A DNA stretch of 21,884 bases from Burkholderiales bacterium (GCA_020846575.1 JADLDQ010000182.1:1-21884), one strand, 5' to 3'. Shown: positions 13,737-21,715, numbered from the stretch's first letter. A program made the numbers and translations. Notes: generated by a model from the sequence alone, not told the origin.

Positions 13737-13998
13737 GTCCTTTATATCTCATATAGTTATAAACAGCAAACGAGTAGTCATATACCTGTTGCGATGTGTC
13801 AAAAACGGAACCGATCGACGCGGCGAGCCGCTCGAATCCACCCGCAACGCTGGGGTCCGCCGGATCGCTCGGCCGAAGCTCGAAAGCCACCGGCAGGCGC
13901 TGTGGAGTCGCGCTCAGGGTCCACACGCCCGACGGGGCCGGGTAACAGGCCGGGCACGCCGCCTTCCTCCTTCATCGACGCGCCCGGAGCGGGTTCGG
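13737..13998. other. Gap upstream of the small ORF; AT-rich part plus a possible gene remnant
   Basis: 13737-13810 is AT-rich and contains no convincing gene. On the minus strand a frame at 13726-13926, beginning with a GTG that lacks an SD, reads a plausible protein-like segment (ATPQRLPVAFELRPSD, then GGFERLAASIGSVFD) before entering the AT-rich patch and ending KGLET. The frame stays open upstream of the GTG with a CPAC motif but has no start. It may be the remnant of a gene or chance. 13927-13998 shows nothing else. Confidence 0.25.
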
Positions 13999-15129
13999 CT
14001 ATCGGGCAGCAGTGGCAAGCGCCTCTGCAACCCGCTCCACCTGCCCATCGGTGAGTTCCGGGTACATCGGCAGGCTGAGAACCTCCGAGGCCATCGCCTC
14101 GGTCAGAACGAGCTCCTCCAGGAGCGGAGCGCGGGCCCGGTAGGCGCTTTGGAGGTGCACCGGCATCGGGTAGTGGATCATCGTTGCGATGCCGCGCGCG
14201 TCGAGAAAGTCGCGCAGCGCATCCCGGCGCGGCGTGCGCACGACGTACTGGTGATAGACGTGGGCGGCGCCGGGCGCGGCCGCCGGAAGCGCCAGTCCGC
14301 AGGGTGCAAGCAGCCGCGTATATTGGCCGGCGATGGCCCGGCGCCTCGCGTTCGCTGTGTCGAGGTGGCGCAGCTTCACCCGCAGGATCGCCGCCTGCAT
14401 CTCGTCCAGGCGCGCGTTGGTTCCCGCGAACTCGCTCTCGCGCCGCTCCCGCCAGCCGTACTCGCGCAGCGCGCGCACGCGCGCTGCGATCGCCGCATCG
14501 CCGGTCGTGACCGCCCCCGCGTCGCCGATCGCGCCCAGGTTCTTGGTCGGATAGAAGCTGAACGCGGCGGCGTCGCCCCAGGTGCCGGTCATGCGCCCGG
14601 CGAGCGATGCGCCGTGGGACTGCGCGCAGTCCTCGATCACGAGCAGGCCGCGACGCCGCGCGATCTCCAGCACCGCCGGCATGTCGCAGGCATGCCCGTA
14701 CAGGTGCACCGGCACGATGGCCTTGAGATTGCGCGGCGCGGCGCGCCGCAGCGCATCCTCGAGACGGTTGCAGTCCAGGGTAAAGCTGGGCGCATCGATC
14801 TCGGCGAGCACCGGCACGGCGCCCGCCAGCTCGATCGCGGCCACCGTGGCCACCGCCGTGTGCGAGACGGTGACCACCGCGTCGCCAGGCCCGATGCCGC
14901 AGGCGCGCAAGGCGAGATGCAGCGCCTCGGTTCCGTTCGCGACGCCCACGGCGTGGGCGGCGCCGAGCCAGCGAGCGAATTCGACCTCGAACGCCGCCAC
15001 TTCGGGGCCGAGCGTGTAGCGACCCCGCTGCAGCACGCCTGCCAGCGCGGCGTCGATCTCGGCGGCATGCGCGAGGTAGCCGGCGCGCGGGTCGGCCTGC
15101 GGAATCTGCTGGCGCTCGGTCGCTCGCAT
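13999..15129 (-). CDS. DegT/DnrJ/EryC1/StrS-family PLP-dependent aminotransferase
   Basis: This 376-residue fold-type I PLP enzyme is of the sugar aminotransferase family. The PLP lysine is K196 in FSFYPTKNLGAIGDAGAV. The cofactor-binding aspartate region is VIEDCAQSHGA (about 164-174), and the substrate end has the YPMPVHLQ motif. Such enzymes transfer an amino group from glutamate to a keto-sugar nucleotide for surface glycans or secondary metabolites. The start at 15129 lies 10 bases after the stop of the epimerase gene; a longer start at 15177 would overlap that gene and only adds out-of-frame residues, though the SD at 15129 is weak. Paired with the epimerase/dehydratase it should form a nucleotide-amino-sugar module in the cytosol. 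Confidence 0.9.
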   Translation of the reverse strand: MRATERQQIPQADPRAGYLAHAAEIDAALAGVLQRGRYTLGPEVAAFEVEFARWLGAAHAVGVANGTEALHLALRACGIGPGDAVVTVSHTAVATVAAIELAGAVPVLAEIDAPSFTLDCNRLEDALRRAAPRNLKAIVPVHLYGHACDMPAVLEIARRRGLLVIEDCAQSHGASLAGRMTGTWGDAAAFSFYPTKNLGAIGDAGAVTTGDAAIAARVRALREYGWRERRESEFAGTNARLDEMQAAILRVKLRHLDTANARRRAIAGQYTRLLAPCGLALPAAAPGAAHVYHQYVVRTPRRDALRDFLDARGIATMIHYPMPVHLQSAYRARAPLLEELVLTEAMASEVLSLPMYPELTDGQVERVAEALATAAR

Positions 15130-15139
15130 CCCGGCGCCG

Positions 15140-16132
15140 TCACAGGTATTGCGGCAGGTGTCGCCGGTAATACGCAAGCGTGCGCGCGAGCCCCTCGCGC
15201 AGCGGGACTCTGGGCTCCCAGCCGAGAACGCAGCGGATGCTGCCGTAGTCGGCGTAATAGTCCCCGATGTCGATGCGCTTGCGATCCACCGGATAGGCGC
15301 TCGACGTAAACTCGCCCCCGCCCGCGACTTCCACCAGGAGCGCGGCGAGTTGGCGCAGGCTGATGGCGCGTTCCCCGCCGAGGTTGAACACCCGGCCCCA
15401 GGCCTCCGGCGAGAAAGCCGCCAGGAGCAGCGCCTCTACCGCATCGTCGACGTAGGTGAAGTCGCGCAGCTGCGCGCCCTCCCACACCTCGAACGCCTTG
15501 CCTTCGAGCAGCAGCCGGATCCAGATGCCGAGGAAAGTCTGGCGCGCGTCCTTCACGCGCATGCGCGGGCCGTAGGTGTTGGTGAGCCGCAGGGCGCAGG
15601 CGCGCAGGTCGTGCACCTCGTTGTACAGGACGTGGTACCACTCGCCCGCCATCTTGTTGATCCCGTTCACATCCACCGGGCGCAGCGGGTGCGACTCGTC
15701 CACCGGCAGCCGCTCGGGCCTGCCGTACACCTGCCGGGTGCTCGCGAACACCACGCGGATCCCCGGGTTGTGGGTCCGGCAGGACTCCAGGATGGAGAGC
15801 TGCGCGCGGCAGTTGATCTCCAGGTCGGTGTGCGGATCCAGCATCGAATCCACGTGGCTGGTCTGGCCGGCAAGGTTGAACAGCACATCCTTGTTGCGCA
15901 CCAGGTAGCGCATGCCGTGCGCATCGCGCACGTCCGAGATGTTGACCGTCACCCGTTCGCGGATGCCGGCCACGTTGAAGGGATTGCCGCCGTACTCAGG
16001 GATGAGGCTGTCCAGCAGCGTGACCTCGGCCCCGAGGTCCACCAGGCGACGGGCGAGGTTCGAACCGATGAAGCCCAGTCCGCCGGTGATCAGTACCCGC
16101 GAGCCGGCCGCCAGACCCTGTACGAAGGCCAT
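15140..16132 (-). CDS. NAD-dependent epimerase/dehydratase (extended SDR), atypical active site
   Basis: This 330-residue extended short-chain dehydrogenase has the Rossmann motif GGLGFIGSN (residues 17-25) and the NLAGQTSHVDS block. The FASTRQVYG segment has the catalytic Ser/Thr. The downstream YVDDAVEALLLA and VFNLGGE blocks are those of nucleotide-sugar epimerases and dehydratases. Where the family has YxxxK, this protein reads NGINK: K160 is present but the tyrosine position is N156. CGAGGT precedes the ATG at 16132. It lies 15 bases downstream of the ABM-like gene and 10 bases upstream of the aminotransferase, with which it probably forms an operon. It would act on a nucleotide sugar, but the missing tyrosine leaves the reaction open. 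Confidence 0.88.
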   Translation of the reverse strand: MAFVQGLAAGSRVLITGGLGFIGSNLARRLVDLGAEVTLLDSLIPEYGGNPFNVAGIRERVTVNISDVRDAHGMRYLVRNKDVLFNLAGQTSHVDSMLDPHTDLEINCRAQLSILESCRTHNPGIRVVFASTRQVYGRPERLPVDESHPLRPVDVNGINKMAGEWYHVLYNEVHDLRACALRLTNTYGPRMRVKDARQTFLGIWIRLLLEGKAFEVWEGAQLRDFTYVDDAVEALLLAAFSPEAWGRVFNLGGERAISLRQLAALLVEVAGGGEFTSSAYPVDRKRIDIGDYYADYGSIRCVLGWEPRVPLREGLARTLAYYRRHLPQYL

Positions 16133-16147
16133 ACCTCGACGCGGCGG

Positions 16148-16447
16148 CTACGGGCCGAAATCGTGCACCGAGTCCCCGGACACCGGGCCGGTCAGACCCG
16201 GTCCGCCGCCCAGCTCCTCGCGCAGTTCGCGCATACCGTCCAGTATGCCGGCCATCTGCGGCCGCGCCTGGACGATGTCCTGCATCGACCGCCACTGGCC
16301 GATCAAGCAGAAGGTTCTCTCGCCCGTCCTGACGAGCGAACCGCGCTGGAAGCCGGACAGATCCACGCGCAGCCGGCGGTGCCTGTCGACGAATGCCAGC
16401 TCGTTCCCCGCTTTGACGCGCGAGCGCACCACGTTGAATGCAGCCAT
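16148..16447 (-). CDS. Small ABM-like (antibiotic biosynthesis monooxygenase/dimeric alpha-beta barrel) protein
   Basis: This 99-residue protein begins MAAFNVVRSRVKAGNELAF and continues through a GSLVRTGERTFCLIGQWRS strand pair, as in dimeric alpha/beta-barrel (ABM) domains. The last 20 or so residues, GGGPGLTGPVSGDSVHDF, look disordered. ABM-domain proteins include quinol monooxygenases, haem-degrading enzymes and many small proteins of unknown role. The start at 16447 is chosen because GGAGGAGG lies just upstream; a start at 16477 adds residues read from that SD region. It is the first gene of the minus-strand group with the epimerase and aminotransferase. A link to sugar metabolism is not obvious. 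The family call is moderate. Confidence 0.65.
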   Translation of the reverse strand: MAAFNVVRSRVKAGNELAFVDRHRRLRVDLSGFQRGSLVRTGERTFCLIGQWRSMQDIVQARPQMAGILDGMRELREELGGGPGLTGPVSGDSVHDFGP

Positions 16448-16766
16448 GAAATATCCTCCTCCAAGGAATGGCGCCACGAGGCGGCGCCAGTGCCGGATAG
16501 TCTAGTCGAACGCACCGCCCTGGGCAGCAGCCCGCTCCGATGAACGGCACACCACTGCAAGGAATGCCCTGCCCGCCCCCGGGGCTGGAGGTGAGCGAAC
16601 CGGGGAAACGCGCCGGCGTTGCGGTGCACGGCCTCGCGCTCGGCGCAGCGGATTTCGGCAGGGCGGTGCAGGTGCTGCCGGGCACCCGCGGCGAGGCGCT
16701 CGACGGATTCGTGACCCCCGCCTGAGGCGCTCGGCCCGCAGCGGCGCACGGGTACGGCGGCGCGGA
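16448..16766. other. Gap between ABM-like gene and lysC; no supported gene
   Basis: Apart from the ABM-gene SD near 16452-16461 I see no promoter, tRNA or terminator with a T-run. A plus-strand frame 16540-16725 (61 codons) has GC-rich third positions and ends GEALDGFVTPA, but it lacks an SD and has no recognisable domain. A 9-10 base direct repeat, GAGGCGCTCG, flanks its end. The transcription end of lysC is not evident. Confidence 0.35.
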
Positions 16767-17252
16767 CTACGCCGCCTGGTCCAGATCGAATGCGCGGTGC
16801 AGCGCGCGCACCGCACGCTCCACGTGCTTCTCGTCCACCACCACCGCAACCTTGATCTCGGAGGTCGAGATCATCTGGATGTTGATCCCTTCCTCGGCGA
16901 GCGTGCGGAACATCTTGGAGGCGACCCCCGCGTGGGTGCGCATGCCCACACCGACCAGCGAGACCTTGCACACCTTGTTGTCGCCGCGGATTTCGCTCGC
17001 CTTGATGTGATCCTTCACGCGCGTATTGAGCACCTCGAGCGCCTTCTGGAACTCGCCGCGGTTGACGGTGAAGGAGAAGTCGGTCATGCCGTCCACGCCG
17101 GCGTTCTGGATGATCATGTCCACGTCGATGTTGGCCTCGCCGATCGGGCCGAGGATCGCGTACGCGACGCCGGGCCGGTCCGGCACACCGACCACGGTGA
17201 TCTTCGCCTCGTCGCGGTTGAACGCGACACCTGAGATGATGGCTTCTTCCAT
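16767..17252 (-). CDS. Possible internal translation start giving a beta (ACT-only) aspartokinase subunit
   Basis: Within lysC, an in-frame ATG at 17252 (MEEAIISGVAFNRDEAK) has GGAGGA at 17263-17268, 10 bases upstream. The resulting 161-residue product would contain only the two ACT domains. In Corynebacterium and Bacillus lysC the beta subunit starts at the equivalent methionine (MEEA... in Corynebacterium). The spacing is long, so this is a possibility rather than a firm call. Confidence 0.4.
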   Translation of the reverse strand: MEEAIISGVAFNRDEAKITVVGVPDRPGVAYAILGPIGEANIDVDMIIQNAGVDGMTDFSFTVNRGEFQKALEVLNTRVKDHIKASEIRGDNKVCKVSLVGVGMRTHAGVASKMFRTLAEEGINIQMISTSEIKVAVVVDEKHVERAVRALHRAFDLDQAA

Positions 17253-18020
17253 CTTCTGATCGTCCTCCAGGGTGATGAGCGTGCCGGACGTTGATTCTTC
17301 GGCGAGCGGGGTGTCCGGATCGCTCAGGCTCGAGAGAACCCGCAGTGGCACCTTGTACTTGCCCGCGAACTCCACCGACCGGATCTGCAGAACCTTGGAT
17401 CCAAGGCTCGCCAGTTCCAGCATCTCCTCGAAGGTGACTGTCGCCAGCCGGCGCGCGTCGCTGACCACGCGCGGGTCCGCCGTGTAGACGCCGTCCACGT
17501 CGGTGTAGATGAGGCACTCGTGCGCGCGCAGCGCCGCGGCCAGCGCCACCGCGGTGGTGTCCGATCCGCCGCGGCCGAGCGTGGTGATGTCGCCCGCCTC
17601 GTCCACGCCCTGGAACCCGGCCACCACGACCACGCTTCCTCTTGCGAGCTCGTAGCGCATCGGCTCCACGTCGATCTGCCGGATGCGCGCCTTGGTGAAC
17701 GCCGAGTCGGTCAGTATGCGCACCTGCGCGCCGGTAAAGCTCTTCGCCGGCAGGCCGCGCTGCTTCAGTGCCATCGCGAGCAGGCCGATGGTGACCTGCT
17801 CGCCGGTCGAGGCCACCACGTCCAGCTCCCGCGGATCGGGTTCGGGTTGTACCGCCCGTGCAAGCCCGAGGAGTCTGTTGGTTTCTCCACTCATTGCCGA
17901 AACTACGACAACCAGCTGGTGGCCTGCGGCCTGCCATTTCGCGACCCGCTGCGCCACGGCCTTGATTCTTTCCGCACTGCCAACCGAGGTCCCGCCGTAC
18001 TTGTGGACGATGAGTGCCAT
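16767..18020 (-). CDS. lysC: Aspartate kinase (aspartokinase)
   Basis: This is a complete aspartokinase of 417 residues. It phosphorylates L-aspartate, the first step toward lysine, threonine, methionine and diaminopimelate. The N-terminal kinase domain has KYGGTSVGS (7-15), VVSAMSGETNRLLG, STGEQV and TTLGRGGSDTTAVALA. Two C-terminal ACT domains (from about residue 262: ITVVGVPDRPGVAY and VSLVGVGMRTHAGVASKMF) bind inhibitory amino acids. The IQMISTSEIKVAVVV block is typical of lysine/threonine-inhibited enzymes of Corynebacterium and betaproteobacteria. AGGTAG lies about 6 bases upstream of the ATG. It is divergent from a small HTH gene. An internal start may also give a separate ACT-only subunit. 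Confidence 0.97.
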   Translation of the reverse strand: MALIVHKYGGTSVGSAERIKAVAQRVAKWQAAGHQLVVVVSAMSGETNRLLGLARAVQPEPDPRELDVVASTGEQVTIGLLAMALKQRGLPAKSFTGAQVRILTDSAFTKARIRQIDVEPMRYELARGSVVVVAGFQGVDEAGDITTLGRGGSDTTAVALAAALRAHECLIYTDVDGVYTADPRVVSDARRLATVTFEEMLELASLGSKVLQIRSVEFAGKYKVPLRVLSSLSDPDTPLAEESTSGTLITLEDDQKMEEAIISGVAFNRDEAKITVVGVPDRPGVAYAILGPIGEANIDVDMIIQNAGVDGMTDFSFTVNRGEFQKALEVLNTRVKDHIKASEIRGDNKVCKVSLVGVGMRTHAGVASKMFRTLAEEGINIQMISTSEIKVAVVVDEKHVERAVRALHRAFDLDQAA

Positions 18021-18194
18021 GGAAACTACCTGAAAGAGGCTTGAATCTTATAGTAAATCCGTTACCGCCACCACGATGTTCGAGGCCGTTCGCAGGCCCG
18101 CTATGCAGCGCGCGTTGCAGCGCGCATAGGTGACTGGCATGCGGAATGCTCCGTGTGAAGTGCAAAAGGGGATCGGCACAAGGAGCGTTGTGAA
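18021..18194. promoter_or_regulatory. Divergent lysC / HTH-gene intergenic region
   Basis: For lysC a -10-like TATAAG lies at 18047-18052 on the minus strand, without a clear -35. An imperfect palindrome (CTATGC at 18101-18106, GCATAG at 18124-18129, with a GCAGCGCGC direct repeat inside at 18105 and 18117) sits between the two genes. It could bind the divergently encoded HTH protein. AAGGAG (18180-18185) is the SD of the HTH gene. Confidence 0.4.
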
Positions 18195-18557
18195 ATGAAG
18201 CTTTTTGAACCTGTCCTGAACCCCAGAGAAATCCGGTTGCGTCTGGGTCTCAACCAGCAGGAGTTCTGGACGCGAATTGGAGTTACCCAGAGCGGCGGTT
18301 CGCGCTACGAAAGTGGACGAAACATGCCCAAGCCGGTGCGCGAGTTGCTCCGACTGGTTCACATCGAGCAGCTCGACATCGCGAAGATCAAGAGGGAGGA
18401 TCTGGAAGTTCTCGAGTACCTGAAGGCCAACCACCCGCAGCTGCACCAGTCGGTAAGACGCGCGCTGCGGGACAGGCAGGAGACGAGCGTGAGCGATCTC
18501 CCGCCGCAGCCCACCAAGTTCCACGCCCTGGCAGCACAGTCTACTGAGTCTCCCTAG
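18195..18557 (+). CDS. Small helix-turn-helix (XRE-like) transcriptional regulator
   Basis: This 120-residue protein has a Cro/C1-type HTH over about residues 9-45 (NPREIRLRLGLNQQEFWTRIGVTQSGGSRYESG). It is followed by PKPVRELLRLVHIEQLDI and a charged helical region, then a loose Pro/Ser-rich tail. It resembles the small HTH proteins often found divergent from lysC in betaproteobacteria, where the pairing itself is a clue to taxonomy (from memory, not checked). AAGGAG lies 9 bases upstream of the ATG at 18195. It forms a single-gene transcription unit, as a strong terminator follows the stop by 17 bases. It may regulate itself and lysC through the palindrome between them. No effector domain is visible. 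Confidence 0.85.
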   Translation: MKLFEPVLNPREIRLRLGLNQQEFWTRIGVTQSGGSRYESGRNMPKPVRELLRLVHIEQLDIAKIKREDLEVLEYLKANHPQLHQSVRRALRDRQETSVSDLPPQPTKFHALAAQSTESP

Positions 18558-18573
18558 CTGGGCCGGGAGGACG

Positions 18574-18603
18574 AAGGCGGACCGAAGGTCCGCCTTTTTT
18601 TTT
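18574..18603 (+). terminator. Rho-independent terminator of the HTH gene
   Basis: The perfect 10-bp stem AAGGCGGACC-GAA-GGTCCGCCTT is followed by a run of T reaching position 18603. It ends plus-strand transcription from the HTH gene. On the minus strand there is no comparable T-run, so it is not a clear terminator for the Mo-enzyme gene ending at 18661. Confidence 0.95.
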
Positions 18604-18660
18604 GCCTGCGGCCGGCCCGAGGGTGCTTTACCGCGCGCTGCACCCCTCGTGTCCCGGCGC

Positions 18661-21294
18661 TCAGCGCGGCGTCTCGATCGGCGTCACCTTCACCCGCACG
18701 CACAAGTCGAGGTTGAAGTTGACCGGGCTGGCGTGATTCCAGTCGATCTCCAGCAGCTCGTTGAAGAACACGCCCTTGCCGCGCGCCACCGGCATGCCTT
18801 CGCCCCAGTGGCCGGCGCAGGCGCCCACGCCCAGTCCCTCGGGATGGATGCCCTCGGTCAGGCGCACCCGGCCCTGCACCCGGCGCCCGGTCTCAGTCTC
18901 GACCCAGACCCGCATGCCCTCGGTCAAGCCCTGCGCGCGCCCGGTCTGCGCGTTGATGGCGATCGCGTAGGAATTCGGGTCGAGCTGCGCGGCCTCGTCC
19001 AGCCAGGGGTTCTCCATGGTGAAGCTGTTGGTGTGCACGATATCGCGGTAGTAGAAGGCGTACAGGTCGAAGCCCGGCGCGGTGCAGTGGTGCGAAGGGC
19101 ACGCGAGGTGATCGGGCAGCGGCTCGTAGTACTCGCGCGGCAGCGGCAGCCCGCGCGGGGCGGTGATGGCGTTGGTCTTCTCGTACAGCGGGACCATGAA
19201 CTCCCAGTAGACCGGCACCCGCACGTCGATGAAGGGCCGCCAGTAGACCTCCTCGGGTTTCTTCGGCCAGCGCTCGAGGCCGTGCTCGCGGAACCAGGCG
19301 AGGTCGCGTCCGGGTCCGAAATTGCTCTTCAGCTCCGCGTCGCAGATCTCCTCCCAGGTATAGCGCTTGTCCCCCGACAGGCGATAGGACGGCGCGAGGT
19401 CAAGCGCGGCGTTGAAGGCGGCGTTCATCTCGGTGCGGAACCCCATGCGGTCGGCCAGCTCCAGCAGGATGTCCTGGAACGGCCGCTGCTCACCCTGCGG
19501 CGGCACCACCGGCTGGCGGATCGGCCAGCACCACTCCCCCGTACCCGAGGGAAAGCTGAAGATGAACGGGTAGTTGGAGCGCGGATCGAGAATCTGGAGG
19601 TTGCCGCAGTCGGGCAGCACCACGTCGGCGAAGCGCGTGGTCTCGGTCTCGAAGATGTCGATCGAGACGACGAACTTGTAGCTGGCGAGCGAGCGCGCCA
19701 GGGATTCGCGGTTGGCGATGCTCATGAGCAGGTTCGCGCCAAAGTTGAGCATCACCTCCGGGCGATAGGGCAGCTCCAGACTCTGCCAGAGCTTCTCCCG
19801 GTCGTCGGAATCCAGGAACGGTGAGGCCTGGCTCATCGGGAACAGGTCCTGCAGGCCGACCTTGTTCGGCAGGCACGGCTCGCCGATCGGGTAAGGCTTG
19901 TGATAGGTCATCCAGGTGCCGGCGACCATGAGTCCGTCGGCGTCCGGCGCGGGCGCATAGCGCGGGCGCCCGGTCTCCGGGAAGCCGTGGCACACCGGGC
20001 TGAACCCCATGCAGGCCCCCACCACGTCGGAGGCGCCCACCAGTTGATTCAGCAGGTCGATGGCGTAGAAGGCGTAGGCCGAGTTCATGTGGCCCTGTGC
20101 GCCGCGGAAGGCGATGGCGGCGACCGGCCGGTAGGGGAGCGTGACCCCGTCGATCACGATGGTGCTGCCGACGCGCGCCTCGCGCGCGAACTCTCCGGCA
20201 ATGCGCCGGACGTTGGCGGCCGGTACGGTGGTGATGGCCTCGGCCCACTCCGGCGTGAACTTCCTCAGGTGCTCGCGCAGCTTCTGGAACGCCGGCTGGC
20301 AGCGTACGCCGTTCGCCTCGTAATCGCCTTCCAGCGCCATGTCGCCGGCGCGCGCGTCACAGAACGGGCGCGCCGCGCCGGCTGCGACATCCCAGACCAG
20401 CGGCTTGCCGGTTGCGGCATCGCGCACGTAGCGCTTGTCCGGGCCGATGAGATAGGGCGCGTTGGTCTTCTCGCGCAGGTAAGGAGCGTCGATGCACGCC
20501 AGGTCGTTCGCGAGCACGTTGCACAGGGCGAGCGCCAGCGCGCCGTCGGTCCCCACTCGAAGCGGCACCCACTCGCTCGCCTTGGCGGAGGCGAAATTGC
20601 ACATCGGGTCCACCACCACCATCTTCATGCCCCGGGCGCGGGCCTCCGCGGCAAGGCCCATATTGGCGGCCGAAGCGTGACCTGCCCCGTGGCCCTTGGA
20701 GGCGCCAAAGTAGAGCGCGTAGTTGCAGTAGTTGAAGTCCGGCATCACCGACCAGGACGCGTGCATGATGCCCGAGATCAGGTGCGCGCCGTTGCCGCAG
20801 TGCAGCCCGCCGCCCGCGGTCGAATAGTTGGGGGTACCGAAGGCGTTGCCGAAGGCGTACAGCGGGATGCGGCCGGCGGTGAGCGTGGTGGTCCGCTGTA
20901 CCAGCAGTTTGCGCGGGTCGTCGTCGCGCACGCGCTTCAGTTGCGCGGCGACCTCGGTGAGCGCTTCATCCCAGCTCACTTCCTTCCAGCACGGATCCTC
21001 GTTCAGTCCTTTCCTCGGATTGGTACGTCGCAGCGGCCTGGTCAGGCGGTTGGGATCATAGTGCGACATGATCCCGGAGACGCCCTTGCCGCACAGGCGC
21101 CCCTTGTTGATGGTGCTCTCGGGATTGCCTTCGATCTTCACCACCACCCCGTCGACGCGGTGCGCGACGATGGAGCACGATCCGTAACACAGCGCGCAGG
21201 AGGAAGGCACCCAGGCGTCGTCGCGCGCGTGTTCGAGTTCCACAATGGCATCCATGCGAGCCGTCCGTTCGGTGATCGGGTTGAGCGGGTTCAT
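18661..21294 (-). CDS. Molybdopterin-dependent oxidoreductase, DMSO-reductase family (cytoplasmic)
   Basis: This 877-residue catalytic subunit has an N-terminal [4Fe-4S] motif, C33-x2-C36-x3-C40-x27-C68 (from SSCALCYGSC to GRLCGKG). The bis-MGD domains follow (MKMVVVDPMCNFASAKASEW, GVTLPYRPVAAIAFRG, FADVVLPDCGNLQI). The C-terminal MGD-binding domain is near ENPWLDEAAQLDPNSYAI. C166 in GGGLHCGNG is a candidate Mo ligand. No twin-arginine signal is present, so it should act in the cytoplasm, unlike PsrA/PhsA/DmsA-type respiratory subunits. Neither a ferredoxin-like nor a membrane subunit is adjacent. The ATG at 21294 lacks a good SD; M14 at 21255 is an alternative. Possible roles include a formate-dehydrogenase-like, hydratase-, transhydroxylase- or hydroxylase-type reaction; the substrate is unknown. 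Confidence 0.88.
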   Translation of the reverse strand: MNPLNPITERTARMDAIVELEHARDDAWVPSSCALCYGSCSIVAHRVDGVVVKIEGNPESTINKGRLCGKGVSGIMSHYDPNRLTRPLRRTNPRKGLNEDPCWKEVSWDEALTEVAAQLKRVRDDDPRKLLVQRTTTLTAGRIPLYAFGNAFGTPNYSTAGGGLHCGNGAHLISGIMHASWSVMPDFNYCNYALYFGASKGHGAGHASAANMGLAAEARARGMKMVVVDPMCNFASAKASEWVPLRVGTDGALALALCNVLANDLACIDAPYLREKTNAPYLIGPDKRYVRDAATGKPLVWDVAAGAARPFCDARAGDMALEGDYEANGVRCQPAFQKLREHLRKFTPEWAEAITTVPAANVRRIAGEFAREARVGSTIVIDGVTLPYRPVAAIAFRGAQGHMNSAYAFYAIDLLNQLVGASDVVGACMGFSPVCHGFPETGRPRYAPAPDADGLMVAGTWMTYHKPYPIGEPCLPNKVGLQDLFPMSQASPFLDSDDREKLWQSLELPYRPEVMLNFGANLLMSIANRESLARSLASYKFVVSIDIFETETTRFADVVLPDCGNLQILDPRSNYPFIFSFPSGTGEWCWPIRQPVVPPQGEQRPFQDILLELADRMGFRTEMNAAFNAALDLAPSYRLSGDKRYTWEEICDAELKSNFGPGRDLAWFREHGLERWPKKPEEVYWRPFIDVRVPVYWEFMVPLYEKTNAITAPRGLPLPREYYEPLPDHLACPSHHCTAPGFDLYAFYYRDIVHTNSFTMENPWLDEAAQLDPNSYAIAINAQTGRAQGLTEGMRVWVETETGRRVQGRVRLTEGIHPEGLGVGACAGHWGEGMPVARGKGVFFNELLEIDWNHASPVNFNLDLCVRVKVTPIETPR

Positions 21295-21715
21295 GCGCGG
21301 TTTCAGACCGCTGCGGGCCCTGCCTGCCGACAGAGTGTCCGCACCCGGGCAGATCGCTCTTGATCAAGGTCAAACACGAGGCGCAGCGGCATCGTCCGTC
21401 CCGTCTGGCACGCGGGCACCTTGCGCATCCCGGTGTCGATGCGCGTCACGATCGGCAGGGGCATGCCGCCGGGGCCGAGAAACCCGGCAAGTATCGTGGG
21501 TTTTCGGTACCTCCGGGCGGATTCGGACAGTGCCGTCCGTCGCGGCTGCGCATCGAAGCGCCTCCCGCCCGCGACGTGCCAGGCCGTGGCGCCCGCCGTG
21601 ACCTTGCGCGCCTTGCCCGGGTTACGCCGCACGCACACGGGCGAGAAGTTCGGCGCGGCGCTTCGCTGCGCGGTTGCGCGCCGGAGCTGCCGGGGCGAGC
21701 GTCGCATTCCCTGGT
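21295..21715. other. Gap upstream of the Mo-oxidoreductase gene; no firm gene
   Basis: Besides the FNR-like box, a minus-strand frame from ATG 21464 to 21303 (53 codons: MPLPIVTRIDTGMRKVP, then ending RQAGPAAV) has GC-rich third positions in its first half but no SD and covers the FNR box. It may be chance. No terminator with a T-run follows the MetE-like gene. Nothing else is recognised. Confidence 0.35.
21360..21373 (-). promoter_or_regulatory. FNR/ANR/DNR-like box TTGACCTTGATCAA
   Basis: Read on the minus strand, TTGAC-CTTG-ATCAA matches the FNR/ANR consensus TTGAT-N4-ATCAA at nine of ten positions. It lies 65 bases upstream of the Mo-enzyme start codon. The expected -10 for class II activation (about 21332-21337) is weak, CACTCT. 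It suggests induction when oxygen is low. Confidence 0.6.

Noticed and set aside
16448..16766. A tRNA-Ser next to lysC, as sometimes seen in related bacteria
   Set aside because: No T-arm consensus or cloverleaf pairing was found on either strand.
19900..21363. Long plus-strand open frame (487 codons) opposite the Mo enzyme
   Set aside because: It is antisense to a clear DMSO-reductase-family gene, is low in recognisable motifs and rich in H/R/A/G, as expected for a shadow of a GC-rich gene.
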